A DNA stretch of 24,637 nt from contig CAJNOQ010002387.1 of the NCBI GenBank assembly GCA_905250885.1, forward strand, positions 1 through 24,637, read 5' to 3'. The notes beneath the pieces were generated by a model. It was not told the DNA's origin. It worked only from the letters and a program-made list of their open reading frames with translations, and searched no databases. Both the position numbers and the translations under genes were made by a program. Source of the DNA: Didymodactylos carnosus (Eukaryota; Rotifera; Eurotatoria; Philodinida; Philodinidae). This document shows positions 1 to 11,504 of the stretch, piece after piece (within the stretch, counting starts at the first letter, position 1; the number at the start of each line of letters is the position of its first letter).

Positions 1-917
1 ACGTGTGCTTTTTGATTTCAATGGAAATATTTTTCTAACTTTGTTGCTACTGATGAAGAACGTTTAGCTATCTAATTGTATAATAATTGTACGAATAAAA
101 GTATATTAAAAGTATTGTATCAAACATTGTTCTGTATTCGTATTGAAATAATCCAATAATCTTTGTTAATTATAAATATGTGTATAATAAATCAACTATT
201 TGGTAGATATTCCAGAACCTGAATGGATGGACATTAATCAACAAATTGTTTGTGTGCTTTTACTTCTATTATTTGTCTTTAGTTTCGTTGTCTCGGCATG
301 CCATTTATTTGTCAGAACAAAACATCAACATACTGTATCTCTCCTCCTATAAAAACAATAATCGTCATTTGTTAATTGAATAGTCAACACACAACTAATT
401 ACTAAATATCTCTATTGTTTGATAAGTTGCTTACACATACAATACATTTTTGATTATTTTAGGATCTTAAATAAATGTACTTAATATATAGAGATATGGT
501 ATCGATAATCATACACAAACACGTATAATGAACAGAAGCGTGTGAAAATAGAAACTAATCACACATACGAATGAATATATCTAAATAAACGATTATATTG
601 TAAAAAAGTCACCTAAAAATCATCGATCTTCTTCACATTATTTAAATTAAAAGCGTGACACCTCTCTTCTATAGTTATAAATTAGATTTGATTGCACTTC
701 TATTCACATTGTACGAGTTTTTATGTTTATCACTGCGATGATTTTTAGTTCAACGGCGTAATACTTTTATAATAGAGTATTCCTGGAACGAACGAGAAGT
801 GCGGCTATGAAATTTTGTTGAAAAATTAAAAAAATTAGTTGTTCTGAACAACTTGAGGTTTGTCTTTCAAATGAATTGTGTTTGTGGAAGGATACGTATG
901 ATCTTTTTTTTTTTAAA
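1..917. other. Gene-free 3' flank of the TGIF gene
   Basis: A+T-rich sequence downstream of the minus-strand homeobox gene. Both strands are full of stops. The only ORF of note (853-1056, plus) is lysine/asparagine-rich, has no domain and overlaps the proposed polyadenylation region. I see no repeat or RNA gene here. Confidence 0.6.
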
Positions 918-927
918 TTTATTTATT
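918..927 (-). promoter_or_regulatory. Candidate polyadenylation signal (two overlapping AATAAA)
   Basis: On the minus strand this reads two overlapping AATAAA hexamers, about 315 bases past the stop codon at 1241. They are the first AATAAA hexamers after the stop on that strand. An A/T-rich stretch follows but no clear GU-rich element, so use of this site is an inference. Another AATAAA lies near 305. Confidence 0.35.
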
Positions 928-1240
928 TACCTTCAAGCACCGTGGTTTTGCTTTTTGAACCATTTTAAAACTGAAAACAGCTCAAACAGGAAAAGAAGAG
1001 CAACAAACAAAAATGAAGAACAGAGTACTGTTTACAGAAAAAGCACACACAAATAAAAATACAAAACAAGTTGTATAATAGGAAAAATCTGCGTTTAAAG
1101 TTGTAGCTTAGCTGGTTTAGCATCTAGTTACATGTACACAAATATATATCAAAATGAAATATATACCAGAATATGAAATAAAACAAAAACAAAAACAAAA
1201 ACAAGAAAAGAAAAATACACAAACAAACAAGGAACCTAAA
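928..1240 (-). other. Probable 3' UTR of the TGIF gene
   Basis: Sequence between the stop codon and the candidate polyadenylation signal. It is A/T-rich and on the transcript strand carries a TTTTTG-type tandem tract (about 1183-1204; AAAAAC on the plus strand). The extent depends on the polyadenylation signal being correct. Confidence 0.35.
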
Positions 1241-2641
1241 CTAATTGCACAATAAGGCTACATATTGATTTTGTTGATTTGTCGTTGCCGTTGGATCATC
1301 TTGCATACGTTGTAATTCTTTGACAGCAACATCAACGAGTAATTGAAAACCGGCTAAATCACCATTATTTGAAGAAGGAGATGGCAACGATGATGTCGAC
1401 GACGACGGAGGTGGAGGTAATGCTGTTTTATCGAGACGAAAACGTTTAGCAGCATTATTATTATCATCATCAGCTTCTGACGGTGATTGTTGTTGTCGAG
1501 AATACAACAATTGATTATTATCAAACTCATTATCACAACTTTTTATCTTTGTAATAATTACTTCTTCACTGTCATTTGACGAAGATGTTAATTGACGTTT
1601 TCTCAATTCCGAAAGTACCGTATGAAGTACAAATGTTGTTGATGATGTTGAGCGAGTAAATGCATCATCATTAGTATTTTTTTGTTGATAAAAGTCATTC
1701 GATATTGACGACGACATCGGTGTTGGTGGCGGTGATATAATTGACGTGATACATTCTGACAAGTATTTTGGTGGACGCGCTATCGATGGTGTTGTTGGAG
1801 GCGTTAATGTTGTCGATCTATTAGGATGTATTTCAGATGCTATAGTACTACTATTACTATTATTGAAAACAACCGTTAAATTGCTGTTATTCGATGCTAA
1901 AGAATTATCCATTGTTGGAATATATAAAGATTTTCCTTTTGGATGAGTTGTCAAATAGTTGTTGCTAGGACATGTTGTCGTTGTCCGAATGGGTAACAAT
2001 ACTGATGCTGTGGCTCCTGCATTAGTTGCTGTAGTTGATACCGGTAATGTTTCAGTTAATTCTTTCGCAGTTGTCGTGTTTAATAATTGTGAATTTGACA
2101 ATATAGAAGATGATGATATCTCAAGTTTGACTGGTGATGGACGCAGATCTAAATCGCCACCGTAAAATGAACTTTGTGAAACAATAACATTTAGTTTTAT
2201 GTTATTTCTGGGTGTTTGTGGTGTAGGTGGAGGAAGTGGTGGAACACATAGAACTCTGCTCATTGTTCGATTATTATCATTGAATGCGCCATTATTTAAC
2301 GTTATGATAGACGTGGTAGTGGTTGTGGCGGTATTTTCATTCGAATTCGATATAATATTATTGATATGACTACTATTATTGTTATTACCATCTACATCGC
2401 TCGTTACCAGTGATGATGAACGTTTATTATCCCTTGAAAATCTTCTTGATATTGTGTATTTTTTAGGATCAGTGCCTTCTTTTTTTAATAAATCAGGTAA
2501 AATTCGTCGTCGAGCATTTATAAACCAGTTACACACTTGATTTATCGTTAAATCAGCACGTCTGCTTAGGTTTGCTTTTTCATCATCCGTTGGGTAGGCA
2601 TTATATCGGTGCTCATATAACCAATTTTTTAATATACGAAC
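1241..2641 (-). CDS. tgif: TGIF-class TALE homeobox protein, exon 3 (most of homeodomain and C-terminus)
   Basis: Terminal coding exon, 466 codons plus stop (residues 172-637 of the model). It begins after a pyrimidine-rich TTTTTCTAG acceptor and reads [17 protein letters not shown], the helix 1/loop of a TGIF-type TALE homeodomain, including the three-residue loop extension. Helix 3 is [14 protein letters not shown], with W210, F211, I212, N213 and R215 at homeodomain positions 48, 49, 50, 51 and 53. The post-homeodomain [10 protein letters not shown] (about 229-238) is typical of TGIF. The long N/S/T-rich tail holds two PPPTP motifs (308-312, 475-479), a basic KRFRLDK stretch (570-576) and [11 protein letters not shown] (602-612), the C-terminal signature of vertebrate TGIF1/TGIF2. 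Members are nuclear DNA-binding proteins, often repressors in TGF-beta/Smad and retinoid signalling, that recognise CTGTCAA-like sites; that role here is family inference. The frame remains open past V207 (GTG), so the exon starts at the splice site, not there. Confidence 0.96.
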   Translation of the reverse strand, partial: VRILKNWLYEHRYNAYPTDDEKANLSRRADLTINQVCNWFINARRRILPDLLKKEGTDPKKYTISRRFSRDNKRSSSLVTSDVDGNNNNSSHINNIISNSNENTATTTTTSIITLNNGAFNDNNRTMSRVLCVPPLPPPTPQTPRNNIKLNVIVSQSSFYGGDLDLRPSPVKLEISSSSILSNSQLLNTTTAKELTETLPVSTTATNAGATASVLLPIRTTTTCPSNNYLTTHPKGKSLYIPTMDNSLASNNSNLTVVFNNSNSSTIASEIHPNRSTTLTPPTTPSIARPPKYLSECITSIISPPPTPMSSSISNDFYQQKNTNDDAFTRSTSSTTFVLHTVLSELRKRQLTSSSNDSEEVIITKIKSCDNEFDNNQLLYSRQQQSPSEADDDNNNAAKRFRLDKTALPPPPSSSTSSLPSPSSNNGDLAGFQLLVDVAVKELQRMQDDPTATTNQQNQYVALLCN

Positions 2642-2851
2642 CTAGAAAAAGACGAAAAAGCTAAATTAACCTTTTACACTATTAAAAGAATAGAAATAAT
2701 CCTTTGCATGAGTTATGCAGCAGTTTACAGTTCGCAATTCAGTATTCGAGTATGAGTATTTTTGAATAAAGTTATAGTAGGTGCATTCATTCGATTTTAT
2801 CAAAGTTTACTTTTAGATAATTTAGTCCAAAAGTAAAATTGATACTTTAAA

Positions 2852-2941
2852 ATTCATAGTTTTTGTTAGTGTCGATTCCAACAATTGTGCAGCGTTGTTT
2901 TATGCTTTGTTTTTCTTCTGTTCTATCCTAGTCTCTCTTTC
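2852..2941. repeat. Intronic duplication, copy A (no insertion)
   Basis: About 90 bp resembling 3186-3210 plus 3587-3649. The 63-bp part from 2879 to 2941 differs from 3587-3649 at only four positions; the left part (from ATTCATAGTTTT to TTCC) is more diverged, with a 3-base gap. Copy A has one CAACAATTGTG (2879-2889) where copy B has two flanking the SINE, so it represents the unfilled state. It lacks the splice donor that lies just beyond copy B. Confidence 0.85.
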
Positions 2942-3185
2942 AGCAAAATATATACAGCTTTTCTGTTCTGCGTATGTAGTCTCTCTCTCTGAAAATACCT
3001 AATGATCGACACACAACACACGTTTCATCCTCTCGATAATGTACTAAATAGCTCTCTCTCCGTCATATGTGTTTCTACTCTATGACATCTACTCTGTGTT
3101 TTGACTCATCATAAAGTATACAGGCTTTGGTTAGCACGGCAATGGGTGCCTGAAGTCCAACATTAGAAGTTGTATAAGAAGCTGT

Positions 3186-3649
3186 ATTCATAGTTTTAGT
3201 GTTCGCTTCCAACAATTGTGGAAGGAAGAAAGAAGAAGAATACCCCGCCTTTCGGCTACCTTGCGGTATAGGGTGCTGTTCAGAGACAGTTTCGTAAGCC
3301 TGATATCTTTCCTACAACTAATACTAGCTGTAGCTGTGGACAGAAGGTCAGCCTGACTTAGAGTTCTTTCGCTCAATCGCTTGAGCGTGTACACACTGAC
3401 TAACCATATACTAGTCACAAGGGCTGGTGTATGTCACAACGTAGTCAGTATGCTATCGGACGGGTGATCCGAGGCAAACAACCGTTAATGACTTACCCAG
3501 AGCCATTCCATGTCTGATGACGCCAAGGCTCGAACACAGTACTTTGGGAGTACGTGCCAAACAACTTAACCACACAGCCATAGCGGCAACAATTGTGTAG
3601 CGTTATTTTGTGCTTTGTTTTTCTTCTGTTCTATCCTAGTCTCTCTCTC
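3186..3649. repeat. Intronic duplication, copy B, interrupted by a SINE
   Basis: Copy B consists of 3186-3210 and 3587-3649, separated by 376 bp: one target-site copy (part of 3210-3220) plus the SINE 3221-3586. Its right edge lies about 11 bp from the exon 2 splice donor at 3660. The TC tract at the right edge is longer than in copy A. Confidence 0.82.
3221..3586 (-). mobile_element. tRNA-derived SINE with 11-bp target-site duplication
   Basis: Read on the minus strand, the head has an A-box-like TGGCTGTGTGG (3580-3570) and, about 32 bases on, a B-box-like TGTTCGAGCCT (3537-3527), the spacing of a Pol III tRNA promoter. A short stem GTACT/AGTAC lies between them. A tRNA-unrelated body of about 280 bp follows and ends in a TTC-rich pyrimidine tail (3240-3221). 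It is flanked by direct CAACAATTGTG repeats at 3210-3220 and 3587-3597, a target-site duplication. A 76-codon reading frame (3188-3418, minus) lies mostly in the body and looks incidental. SINEs are non-coding and are moved by a partner LINE; no LINE is visible here. The family is not one I can name. Confidence 0.8.
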
Positions 3650-3660
3650 TCAACACTTAC

Positions 3661-4076
3661 GCTATCTTTTGGCAAGTTTGCACGACGTTTTTTCAATTTA
3701 TTGTTATTGTTATTTGTCGATGATCCTGATAATATTGAATTTGATGAACTATCTAAATCACAATCAGAATCTGTTTCTTGATCACGTGTTTGACAAATAA
3801 TATTTTTTCCTTGTGTGGTTTGATATGGGTGGTTATTGGTAGTAGCGTAATTGGATGATGGTGTTAATAATTGTCGTTGTTGACATATTTGTTGATGATA
3901 GATATCCTGGTGATAATTTTTTGGTGATTGTTGTATGATTGTTGTTTGAGACGGTGGTGATGTGGATGACAAATAGTTAAGTGTCGGTACTAAAGTTGAC
4001 ATTGTCTGATGTTGTTCTTGATATTGTTTTTGTATTATTGATGCTTCTTGATCAATCAACATTAGTGGTGAATGCT
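3661..4076 (-). CDS. tgif: TGIF-class homeobox protein, exon 2 (N-terminal linker and start of homeodomain)
   Basis: 416-bp internal exon encoding residues 33 (split codon) to 171. The acceptor is excellent: a long pyrimidine tract followed by TTATAG, ending at 4077. The donor is GTAAGT at 3660. The protein is Q/N/S/T-rich with low-complexity runs, an acidic patch (QETDSDCDLDSSSNS) and, at the end, KKRRANLPKDS (161-171), the N-terminal arm and first residues of a TGIF homeodomain. An in-frame ATG at 4062 (Met38) could start a shorter protein, but the frame is open from the splice site and joins exon 1 as A+AG = AAG (Lys33), followed by HSPL and Met38. The poly-Asn run before KLKKRR is encoded by a short unstable tract. 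Confidence 0.92.
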
Positions 4077-4077
4077 C

Positions 4078-7000
4078 TATAAGAGAAACAAAGAAAAGAT
4101 AAAAGCATTTGACATCCAGAAAATTTGCTAAATGAACTGTTTAATTACACACGCACAAAGCATGAAGCAACAAGACGCTCGTGTTTTTTCGTTCTCTTTT
4201 TCTCTCTCTCTCTCACAATAATAGTATGAATAAGCTCAATAGTATTACACAAACGGAATTAGAAAAATAATTGAACCGTAAAAGCGAAATTTTTGTCGCA
4301 CAATAGGTGCAATCAAAACGTCAATATAAATGTCATATTTAAATGAGACAAAAGTCTTTCGTTTAAAAAAAAGTCGAGATTTGAATGGTGACAACAAACA
4401 TGTGAGATATCATAAAGGCGAAAAATGGAAAATCACTAGTCAGGTGTAATTGGTCATGTTACGTATTGTACCTGATTATATGATTAGAAATACTTTTAGT
4501 TCACCTTATCTACAACAATCAGAGTTATTTCAGATATTTTTCGGACAAAAATTATATTAGAAATTTAAGACACATTTTATAATCTTTTTATTTGTTAATA
4601 TCATACACAATCACAATTGATAAGTGTCTATTGAAGAAACGATGCATCTTCTTTATAATTTACGTTTTGTTTTTTTCTAGTGGTAACAAACCGTAGAATT
4701 TTACACATCTTTTTTTCTTTGCGTATTTGTCCCGAAATGGGAATAACGGATTGAATTCGAAATGAAAATACTAAATTATTAAAGAAAATACTATATTATG
4801 TATAGGGAATATCCAAATGGAATTTATTATGTATTATACATCCCATATGCTCTCTTTCCCCGAACAAAGTCGTTTTTCGTTTCTTTTGTTGTTCTCTGTG
4901 TTCATTTTAAAGAATTCGTACTTTGTACATCCGACAAAAGAAGAAAGTTTTTCTCTCTTCTTTCAAAACAAATAAAAGAAAAAGAAAAAAAAAGTAATAA
5001 TTATATTACTTGAATAAAAAAAAAAAAAAAAATACTCACCTATGAGAGTGTAACAGGAAAAAAATCACTCTCACATGCACAAACACTTAATACGGTATTC
5101 CACTCTAGTAACAATAGATTGAAAACAATAGTAAAGAAATGCTCTATCAAATATTAGTTAAATTTCGGTATATTTTTTTTATCCATATACATATAATATA
5201 TTTAATATTATTGCCAGAGTAAACTGGACAAAATCAATCGACAAAGGATAATAAGATGACAAAACGTGACGTATTATAATTATTAGATGTCAATATATCG
5301 AGTTAATTTTATCTTTTTTGTCAATTATAAAGAACAAATATTTTTTCCCTCATTAAATGCAATATTTGTTTGCTTATTTTTTATCTTTCAGAAATATTTT
5401 TTTGTACTTTAATTATGACTTACAATCTTGTACAGACACATAGTTTAAACTATAGTTAGTTATTGAGAAAATCTGTGTATCATTTGTAAGTAATTGTCTC
5501 TTTCTCTCGTCTATTAACCATTGCTTTGTACAAGAAAAGATACATTTCTTTTGATTTTAAGGCTTGATCATTTGTCATGAAAACAAAAGATGCTAAATAA
5601 TTCGGAACCTTGTCAAACGAATTACCATTCTTCTCACTCTTTCATTTTTCATTTTTTCTAATGATAAAATATCATACAACTGCTATCATATAAAATATTG
5701 ACTTGTATTATTATTATTATTCTATAAAGATGTGTAATGTAAACAAGGTTAGAGTTCATAAGAAATGAAAATCTGATCAAGTGGAAAATTCAACGACGTT
5801 CCTATTAAATATTCTTTATGCACATATTTCTACCTCAATCATAATTATTATATACTCGTATCTTCTTCTATGTTATTTATTGTCACAGATAAAAAAGAAA
5901 AAAAAAAATGTGAAATTTCGATGGTTCGTCCCTATCAATTATCAATTTTATTGAACCATAAATCTCATTTTATATTATTTCTTTCTTTTTTTGTTTCTCT
6001 TATTTTTCAAATAATTCAACTTATTTCTAGATAATATTCCAATATTTAAGTTAATAGTTTGTTCACTAATCTTTCATTATTGTCATCTATCTATCATAAT
6101 TCATCGTGAAATATTGCAGATGTCAAATTTTTCTTTTTTTAAACTCTTTCTTAATTTAAATCGAGAGTTACTTGACGCAGCAATTTAGACCCATTAAATA
6201 TTATTGATACACATCAAATAATACTTTTTTTTTTTTCTTCTTCTTCTTCTATACAAATGAATATTACAATATCAAGACAAAATTAGATTATAGTCGTCAC
6301 ATAGATTATATACACATATTTTACTTTTCGATTTTCAATTTTTTTTAAACACACTTTCACGTCTCTAAGGAGAAGAAGTCTCATACGAGAAACATTCTTA
6401 TAACAAAAGAATTTTATCAAAGACAATCGTGCCAAATATCATGATATTCAATCAACTCAATTCAAAAATAAATGAATTGTACTTCTTTTTTGTTTTTTTA
6501 GTGAGAATATCAATCGAGAAAAGAAAATTATTTTTGTTAAAATAAATCTTTCATCAAATTATAACGGGAAAAGTAGCGCTTATTTATACTAAAAATTGTT
6601 TACAATGGTAACAAACTGTTGTCGTAACTTAGTAAGGCAAAGAATTACTTCTATACTTTACATCAATAGACCGATAAAGTATTTTCACACGGTAATTTGC
6701 ATTGCAATATATAGTGGATATGTCACAACAAAAAAAAAATAAAATAAATAGGCTGAAGCCATTTGACTATGGTAATCAAAAAAAAAAAAAATTAACGTAT
6801 TTCTTCGTTTTTTTTCTTCATTGTACAAGGATTTTCTAGTTTCTTTTCTTTTTTTTTTTTTTTTGTTTTATGATGTCAGTATGTTATAAAAAATAAAACA
6901 AAACACCTTCGTCAGTATAGATTACATTCAAAAGATATATGTCCGATGATATGATTAATTCGAAAGCATGTGTGTATGTGTTTAAAAGAGATATGATCGA

Positions 7001-7850
7001 CTTTAACACATAGACAATAAGAAGATAGTCAGTTATAAAAAGAAAAATCAATGTGTTTTTTTTTCCTAGGCTCATTGATCATCATCGTTATTACGAGAAG
7101 AAAAAAAAAAACCCATAGTTCTAATAGATAAATACTCAATGATAATGATGATTCGTTTTTGTTTTATTTTTATTTTTATTGAAGACAAATTAGTTATTGC
7201 GATGGATGAATGACGAACACGAACGATAGAGAAAAGATTGATAATCAAATGATGGATAAAACGAAAAATACCGTAACGTGTGTGATGTTATTGACAATAT
7301 TTTAATCCATTATTTTCATATTCACCGATCTAGATCAGACTGTCGATTTTTTTTCAATTTAAATTAAACTAGAGATTTAAAATCATACTCATCGTCCTTT
7401 ATCATGAGATGAAATACAATAGTTTTGATTTTAGATGTAAAAAAAAAAAAAAAGAGAAGAAATTGATATTGTATCACAATCGGATATTATGTAAGCCAAA
7501 GTCAAACTAAACAAAGTATCATATCAATCTTCATATACATTTCCAAAACATAGGATTTAAGCGTCATATAAGTGAAATAAATAAAGAGATAGATATAAGC
7601 TAATATGTGGAATAAGACATTCAACATTCATTTGGCTTTTCTTCTTCTTCTTCTTTTTTTTTACAGAGTTTTGTTGCCTATCAAAGACCAATATATAATT
7701 CATATTTCATTCGAAGTTTACTAATCAACTGTACACATTTGAAATTTGGTTAGAACAAGACTCACCTTGATATTTTTTTTGTTAAGAAACAATTCATATG
7801 GTAAGAAGAACTATAAACCATTTATTTGTATCCTTCCAGGACTCCTGTTT
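4078..7850. other. Intron 1, 3'-proximal portion: A+T-rich, simple tracts only
   Basis: Holds a TC tract (about 4199-4214), poly-A/T runs (5019-5033, 6222-6236, 6848-6864, 7441-7453) and TTC runs (6237-6250, 7639-7654). A GTGAGT donor-like site at 5039 is discussed in the findings. No coding sequence, RNA gene or transposon is apparent. Confidence 0.55.
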
Positions 7851-7856
7851 AACAAA

Positions 7857-7898
7857 TGTCAAAAGAGTTTTGACAGGAAATGAATACTGAGCTGTCAA
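7857..7898. promoter_or_regulatory. Cluster of TGIF/TALE-type sites (CTGTCAA pair)
   Basis: TGTCA at 7857-7861, TTGACAG at 7870-7876 (CTGTCAA on minus) and CTGTCAA at 7892-7898 lie within 42 bp, the last two in inverted orientation. TGIF proteins bind CTGTCAA-type sequences and TALE factors generally prefer TGACA. Binding is inferred from the motif only. Confidence 0.35.
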
Positions 7899-8063
7899 AT
7901 AAACAGCAGCGCTTCTATTTCTCTTTCTCTACAATTTTTTTCAATTGTAAAACAAGAAAATGGATGCAAAACAATCTCGTTATTGTTTGTTGTAAATAGT
8001 TTCATCCTTCTTACAATTGGTCTTTGCTCTTCCCTTCTAATAACGGTAATTTTAAGATACACA

Positions 8064-8126
8064 CATATATTATATATATATAAATAGATATATATAGATA
8101 TAGATATAGATATAGATATATATATA
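8064..8126. repeat. AT / ATAGAT microsatellite
   Basis: Alternating TA followed by ATAGAT-type hexanucleotide units, about 60 bp. It encodes the isoleucine/tyrosine run seen in the minus-strand frame here and explains that spurious ORF. Confidence 0.85.
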
Positions 8127-10680
8127 CAAAAGTCATACGTGTCTATGTCATTCATTTAATTAAGAATCAATTTCTGATAGCTTCAGGCGGTTCAGCCCGT
8201 GAACTATCTTAAATTTAATATTTAAATATGCCAGTGTTAACCATGTCCCAAATAGGATAACCTGATAAGATGAGCCCTAATGGCCCCTTGCTTAGACAAA
8301 TTAGAGTTAGAACAGAATTTTAACTAAATATCACACTAAAATAGATCAAATGTACTTCAATAAAGATGTCAATTGTTTTTCTCTAGGCCGGGGGTGGTAA
8401 ACAAAACTAAAAAGATTGTAGTTTAATTCAGTCACATGTGTTCTTTCAGAAACTATAGAATAGTTCTCGTGGAAATATAATCGATAGAAGAAATTTACAC
8501 TTTTACAAAGTTTTGTGAAACTCCTCCTATGTCTCCGAAAGAAAGAGGAGTTGAAGTTTACACTCGAAAACCCTTGATTTTGGCCATTTTTAACCTCTCT
8601 TCCCCTAGTGGTCACATCGTCTTAAACTATTCAACAACTTTTAAGGATTTTCATCATTTTAGTCCCATAAGCGGCTGCCCTGACAAGATTTTTAATTTCT
8701 TTTGACTTAATTTCGGGTCATGATCAGTCATTATTTTTACCATGAAGCATTCTTTTTTTAAAATATAGAACAGATTTGTGATCAGCATAAAACCTGTATT
8801 AACCGATATGTCATTCGACTAAATGGTCATTTCTTAACCAAAATCTAGTCCTACTCTAATCACTCACACATAGATAATGTTTCACAATGTACGATGAGAA
8901 AATGAACGACGAGGATTGTTGTCTCTTTCTAGTTGTACCAAAAATACATTTAAATGTTCTTCTATTATTGGGAATAACAACTTTTTCTATGGATCATCCA
9001 GTTTAGAGTGATTTTTTGATTATGTTTTCGTATTTATGACATACTTAACAATTAACTAAATTTGAGGTAATTTACGAACTGATCTGTCAAAAACTATTAG
9101 AAATTGTAGTAAATCTATGTAAAATCATAAATTAAACGATAAAACATCTTAAGATATGCTGCTGTTCACTTTAGTATGTTCAAGTAGATGATTCACCGTA
9201 TAACATTCCTATTATTAATTTTTATCTTAAAATTCGATTAGATTTTTCCTCTTAACAGACTAACGATTGATATTTAAAGAAATTCAGTAATATTATGAAT
9301 GCGTTGAGATAATTAAAATGACCTCTCAGCACTAATTACTTGAAGAAAAAAACATACATGAATGGTAGAGTTAATAAAGAAGCACACATATGTGACTAAG
9401 TTGTTGCAGTAATACAATTGTTAACAGCTGTTATTTAAGAAAATCTTACGGAAATGCATTTAGACATATCCATCATTCTTGCATATATGACTACTTGTTT
9501 CAATGTTGATTGCATCGTTTAGACTTTCAAGGATAACAAAAATGATTGATAGACAGTTAACAGAAATTTTTTTATCAAAATTTTACTATGAGGCACATTT
9601 CCAAATAACAGAGACACCAAGCATCACCAAAGATAAGCACTCACATTTAAGATGACATTTGAATGGATATGTGACGAAATTTTACCCTTAGTGCTCTCGA
9701 TAACCTCCATTAATATTCCTTTTATCTATAAAGTTAGAAAAAAATATGAGTTTCATTGTTTCTCAATTCTGAGTCAAAGAAAACTATTTAGCGTAAATGT
9801 GTTTTTGTTAAAACAAAACAAAAAAAACAAATATATATATATATATATATATATGTTTATTTGAATAGTGATGAATGCATATCAAACATTCAAAATGAAA
9901 CAGATATCAGTCCACCTGGTCAAAAAAAAAATTAATAGTAACTTGACTTTTATTGCTACCACTATGTCAATACGGTTAAAAAACGTGTAAAGAAGGTTTG
10001 CTAATGAGATGCTTGATATGGTTGATGAAAAAATTTCTAGAAAAAAATCCCTTAATTCCAGGCTATACTATTCGATATTATATCGGCGTAGTATCTGACA
10101 TTAAGAGTAATAAGCTCAGTCTGGTGCTTCCCTAATAAAATTGACAAGGAAACACCTACATACATACAAATGTGTGTCAATCAAGATCCGAAATAACTGT
10201 GTCAATATGATATCTCCTGCTGATACCACAACATGTAAAGAAATTCCATGGATAAAAACTTGATTGAAGTACGCAACAACAACGAACAAAAAACAGGTGT
10301 AAATAATATATACTTGACCTTTAGATGAATGATGTCTTCTATTATTTTCGGTTTCCTAATTCATGCGTGGATATATATGCGTCTTTCTCGATAAAAAAAA
10401 AACAAACAAAACAAAAAAATGGGATGATATTCTAATATATCATTATCTTTTTAACCGTAGTTTCAAAAACTCTTTTCATGCTGCTTGCAAATATTCTATT
10501 AGTGAGAAAGGTAATGTACAGCAACATCAACAATTCTTTTCCAACTACGTACTCAATTAACAGAAAAGAAACATGGAGATATTTATAAATATTCATTATT
10601 GTATATATAGACTACAAATGAAGTCAAATGAAGGAAATTTATGAATTCAAAGAAGGGTATATTCCCGTTTTGTTGACTCA
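8127..10680. other. Intron 1 segment with no gene; one AT microsatellite
   Basis: Mostly unremarkable. It contains an AT dinucleotide run at 9831-9854, a 12-bp palindrome TAACAGCTGTTA (9422-9433, an E-box), a further CTGTCAA at 9084-9090, and a slightly G+C-richer patch at about 8180-8290 with a small GTTCA/TGAAC hairpin that I cannot assign. Confidence 0.5.
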
Positions 10681-10684
10681 TTCC

Positions 10685-10784
10685 TTTTTTTCCTGATTCG
10701 TCGACAATATTTTTGAAGGGAGGGAAGATGAAAAATGTTTGTTAGCCACCGACGCTATAAAATGTCGACGAATCAGGAAAAAAA
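10685..10784. repeat. 100-bp foldback: perfect 22-bp inverted repeats
   Basis: Arms 10685-10706 and 10763-10784 are exact reverse complements (seven T then CCTGATTCGTCGACA), separated by 56 bp containing a purine-rich patch. This has the form of a short MITE or foldback element. No transposase and no clear target-site duplication is visible. It is followed at 10802-10830 by a TCGAACC-AAGG-ATCGAAA motif also found beside the 19.2-kb hairpin. Confidence 0.85.
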
Positions 10785-11504
10785 TTAATTAGTCGATAAA
10801 ACGGAATCGAACCCAAGGAAGATATCGAAAAGAAAAACCGTTGAAAATATTTTGACAATAATGACACATACACATACATTATTGTTGTTCTGTGACGTTT
10901 TTTGACAAGTCAAAGTCCACCAATAATAAAAAAAAGTCTTTAAAATATGACGAATTCAAGTATTTTAATTTTATTGTAAGAAATAAAAGTCAAAAAGAAA
11001 ATGTGATAACATCTCGTACAAATATTGTCGGAAAGAATATGCCTTGTCATATTGTTTTCAATGTTTTTTCAGCAAACAACAAAAATGATCTTTATCAAAA
11101 GGAAGTACAACGAAAAAGTTTGATAGAGTACCGAAATTAGTTAATCGAACGAACTCTACTCATTGGAAGAAAGGGCAGTAAAACAGAAATGAACATAGAT
11201 CTACAGTTAGACATACGAGTAATATCGATCGATCAAATTTTTATAGAAAAACGAACGTAAATGGAAATTTTTCAGTGAACACATCTTTTCTCTATAATTA
11301 TCAATAAAATATCCGAATGATCGGAAATTTTCTTACCAGTCGTGAAATGGCTCTTTTGTTCTTGAAAAACGACAGTAGCAAAATTTTTCCTTTTTTATTT
11401 ATTGAATATTATTTTGTTGTCAGGTTTGACGTTTCTCTTCTTTTCTTTTTTCGTTTTATCCGATATTCTCTCGCATACACAAACGAAAAGCAATGAAAAA
11501 GAGG

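Larger units (their letters stand above)
2642..3660 (-). other. tgif: Intron 2 of the TGIF gene (1,019 bp, splits the homeodomain)
   Basis: Donor GTAAGTG at 3660 and acceptor TTTTTCTAG ending at 2642. Removing it joins KKRRANLPKDS to [11 protein letters not shown] in phase 0, restoring a continuous TALE homeodomain, which is strong support for both boundaries. The intron contains TC-rich tracts (about 2930-3060), a short internal duplication and a SINE, described separately. Confidence 0.92.

Noticed and set aside
1354..1536. 60-codon minus-strand ORF
   Set aside because: Alternate frame of TGIF exon 3.
1746..2165. Two plus-strand ORFs
   Set aside because: They are antisense shadows of TGIF exon 3; valine/leucine runs arise from its repetitive codons.
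3188..3418. 76-codon minus-strand ORF
   Set aside because: It lies mostly within the SINE body and runs into the target-site repeat; SINEs do not encode protein.
3513..3535. CTGATGA followed by CGAA on the plus strand, like a hammerhead ribozyme core
   Set aside because: The second core box is GAAC rather than GAAA, stem II would have almost no loop, and the flanks do not form stems I and III. The words are the antisense of the SINE B-box region.
3593..3800. Two plus-strand ORFs over exon 2
   Set aside because: Antisense shadows of the exon and of the intron TC tract.
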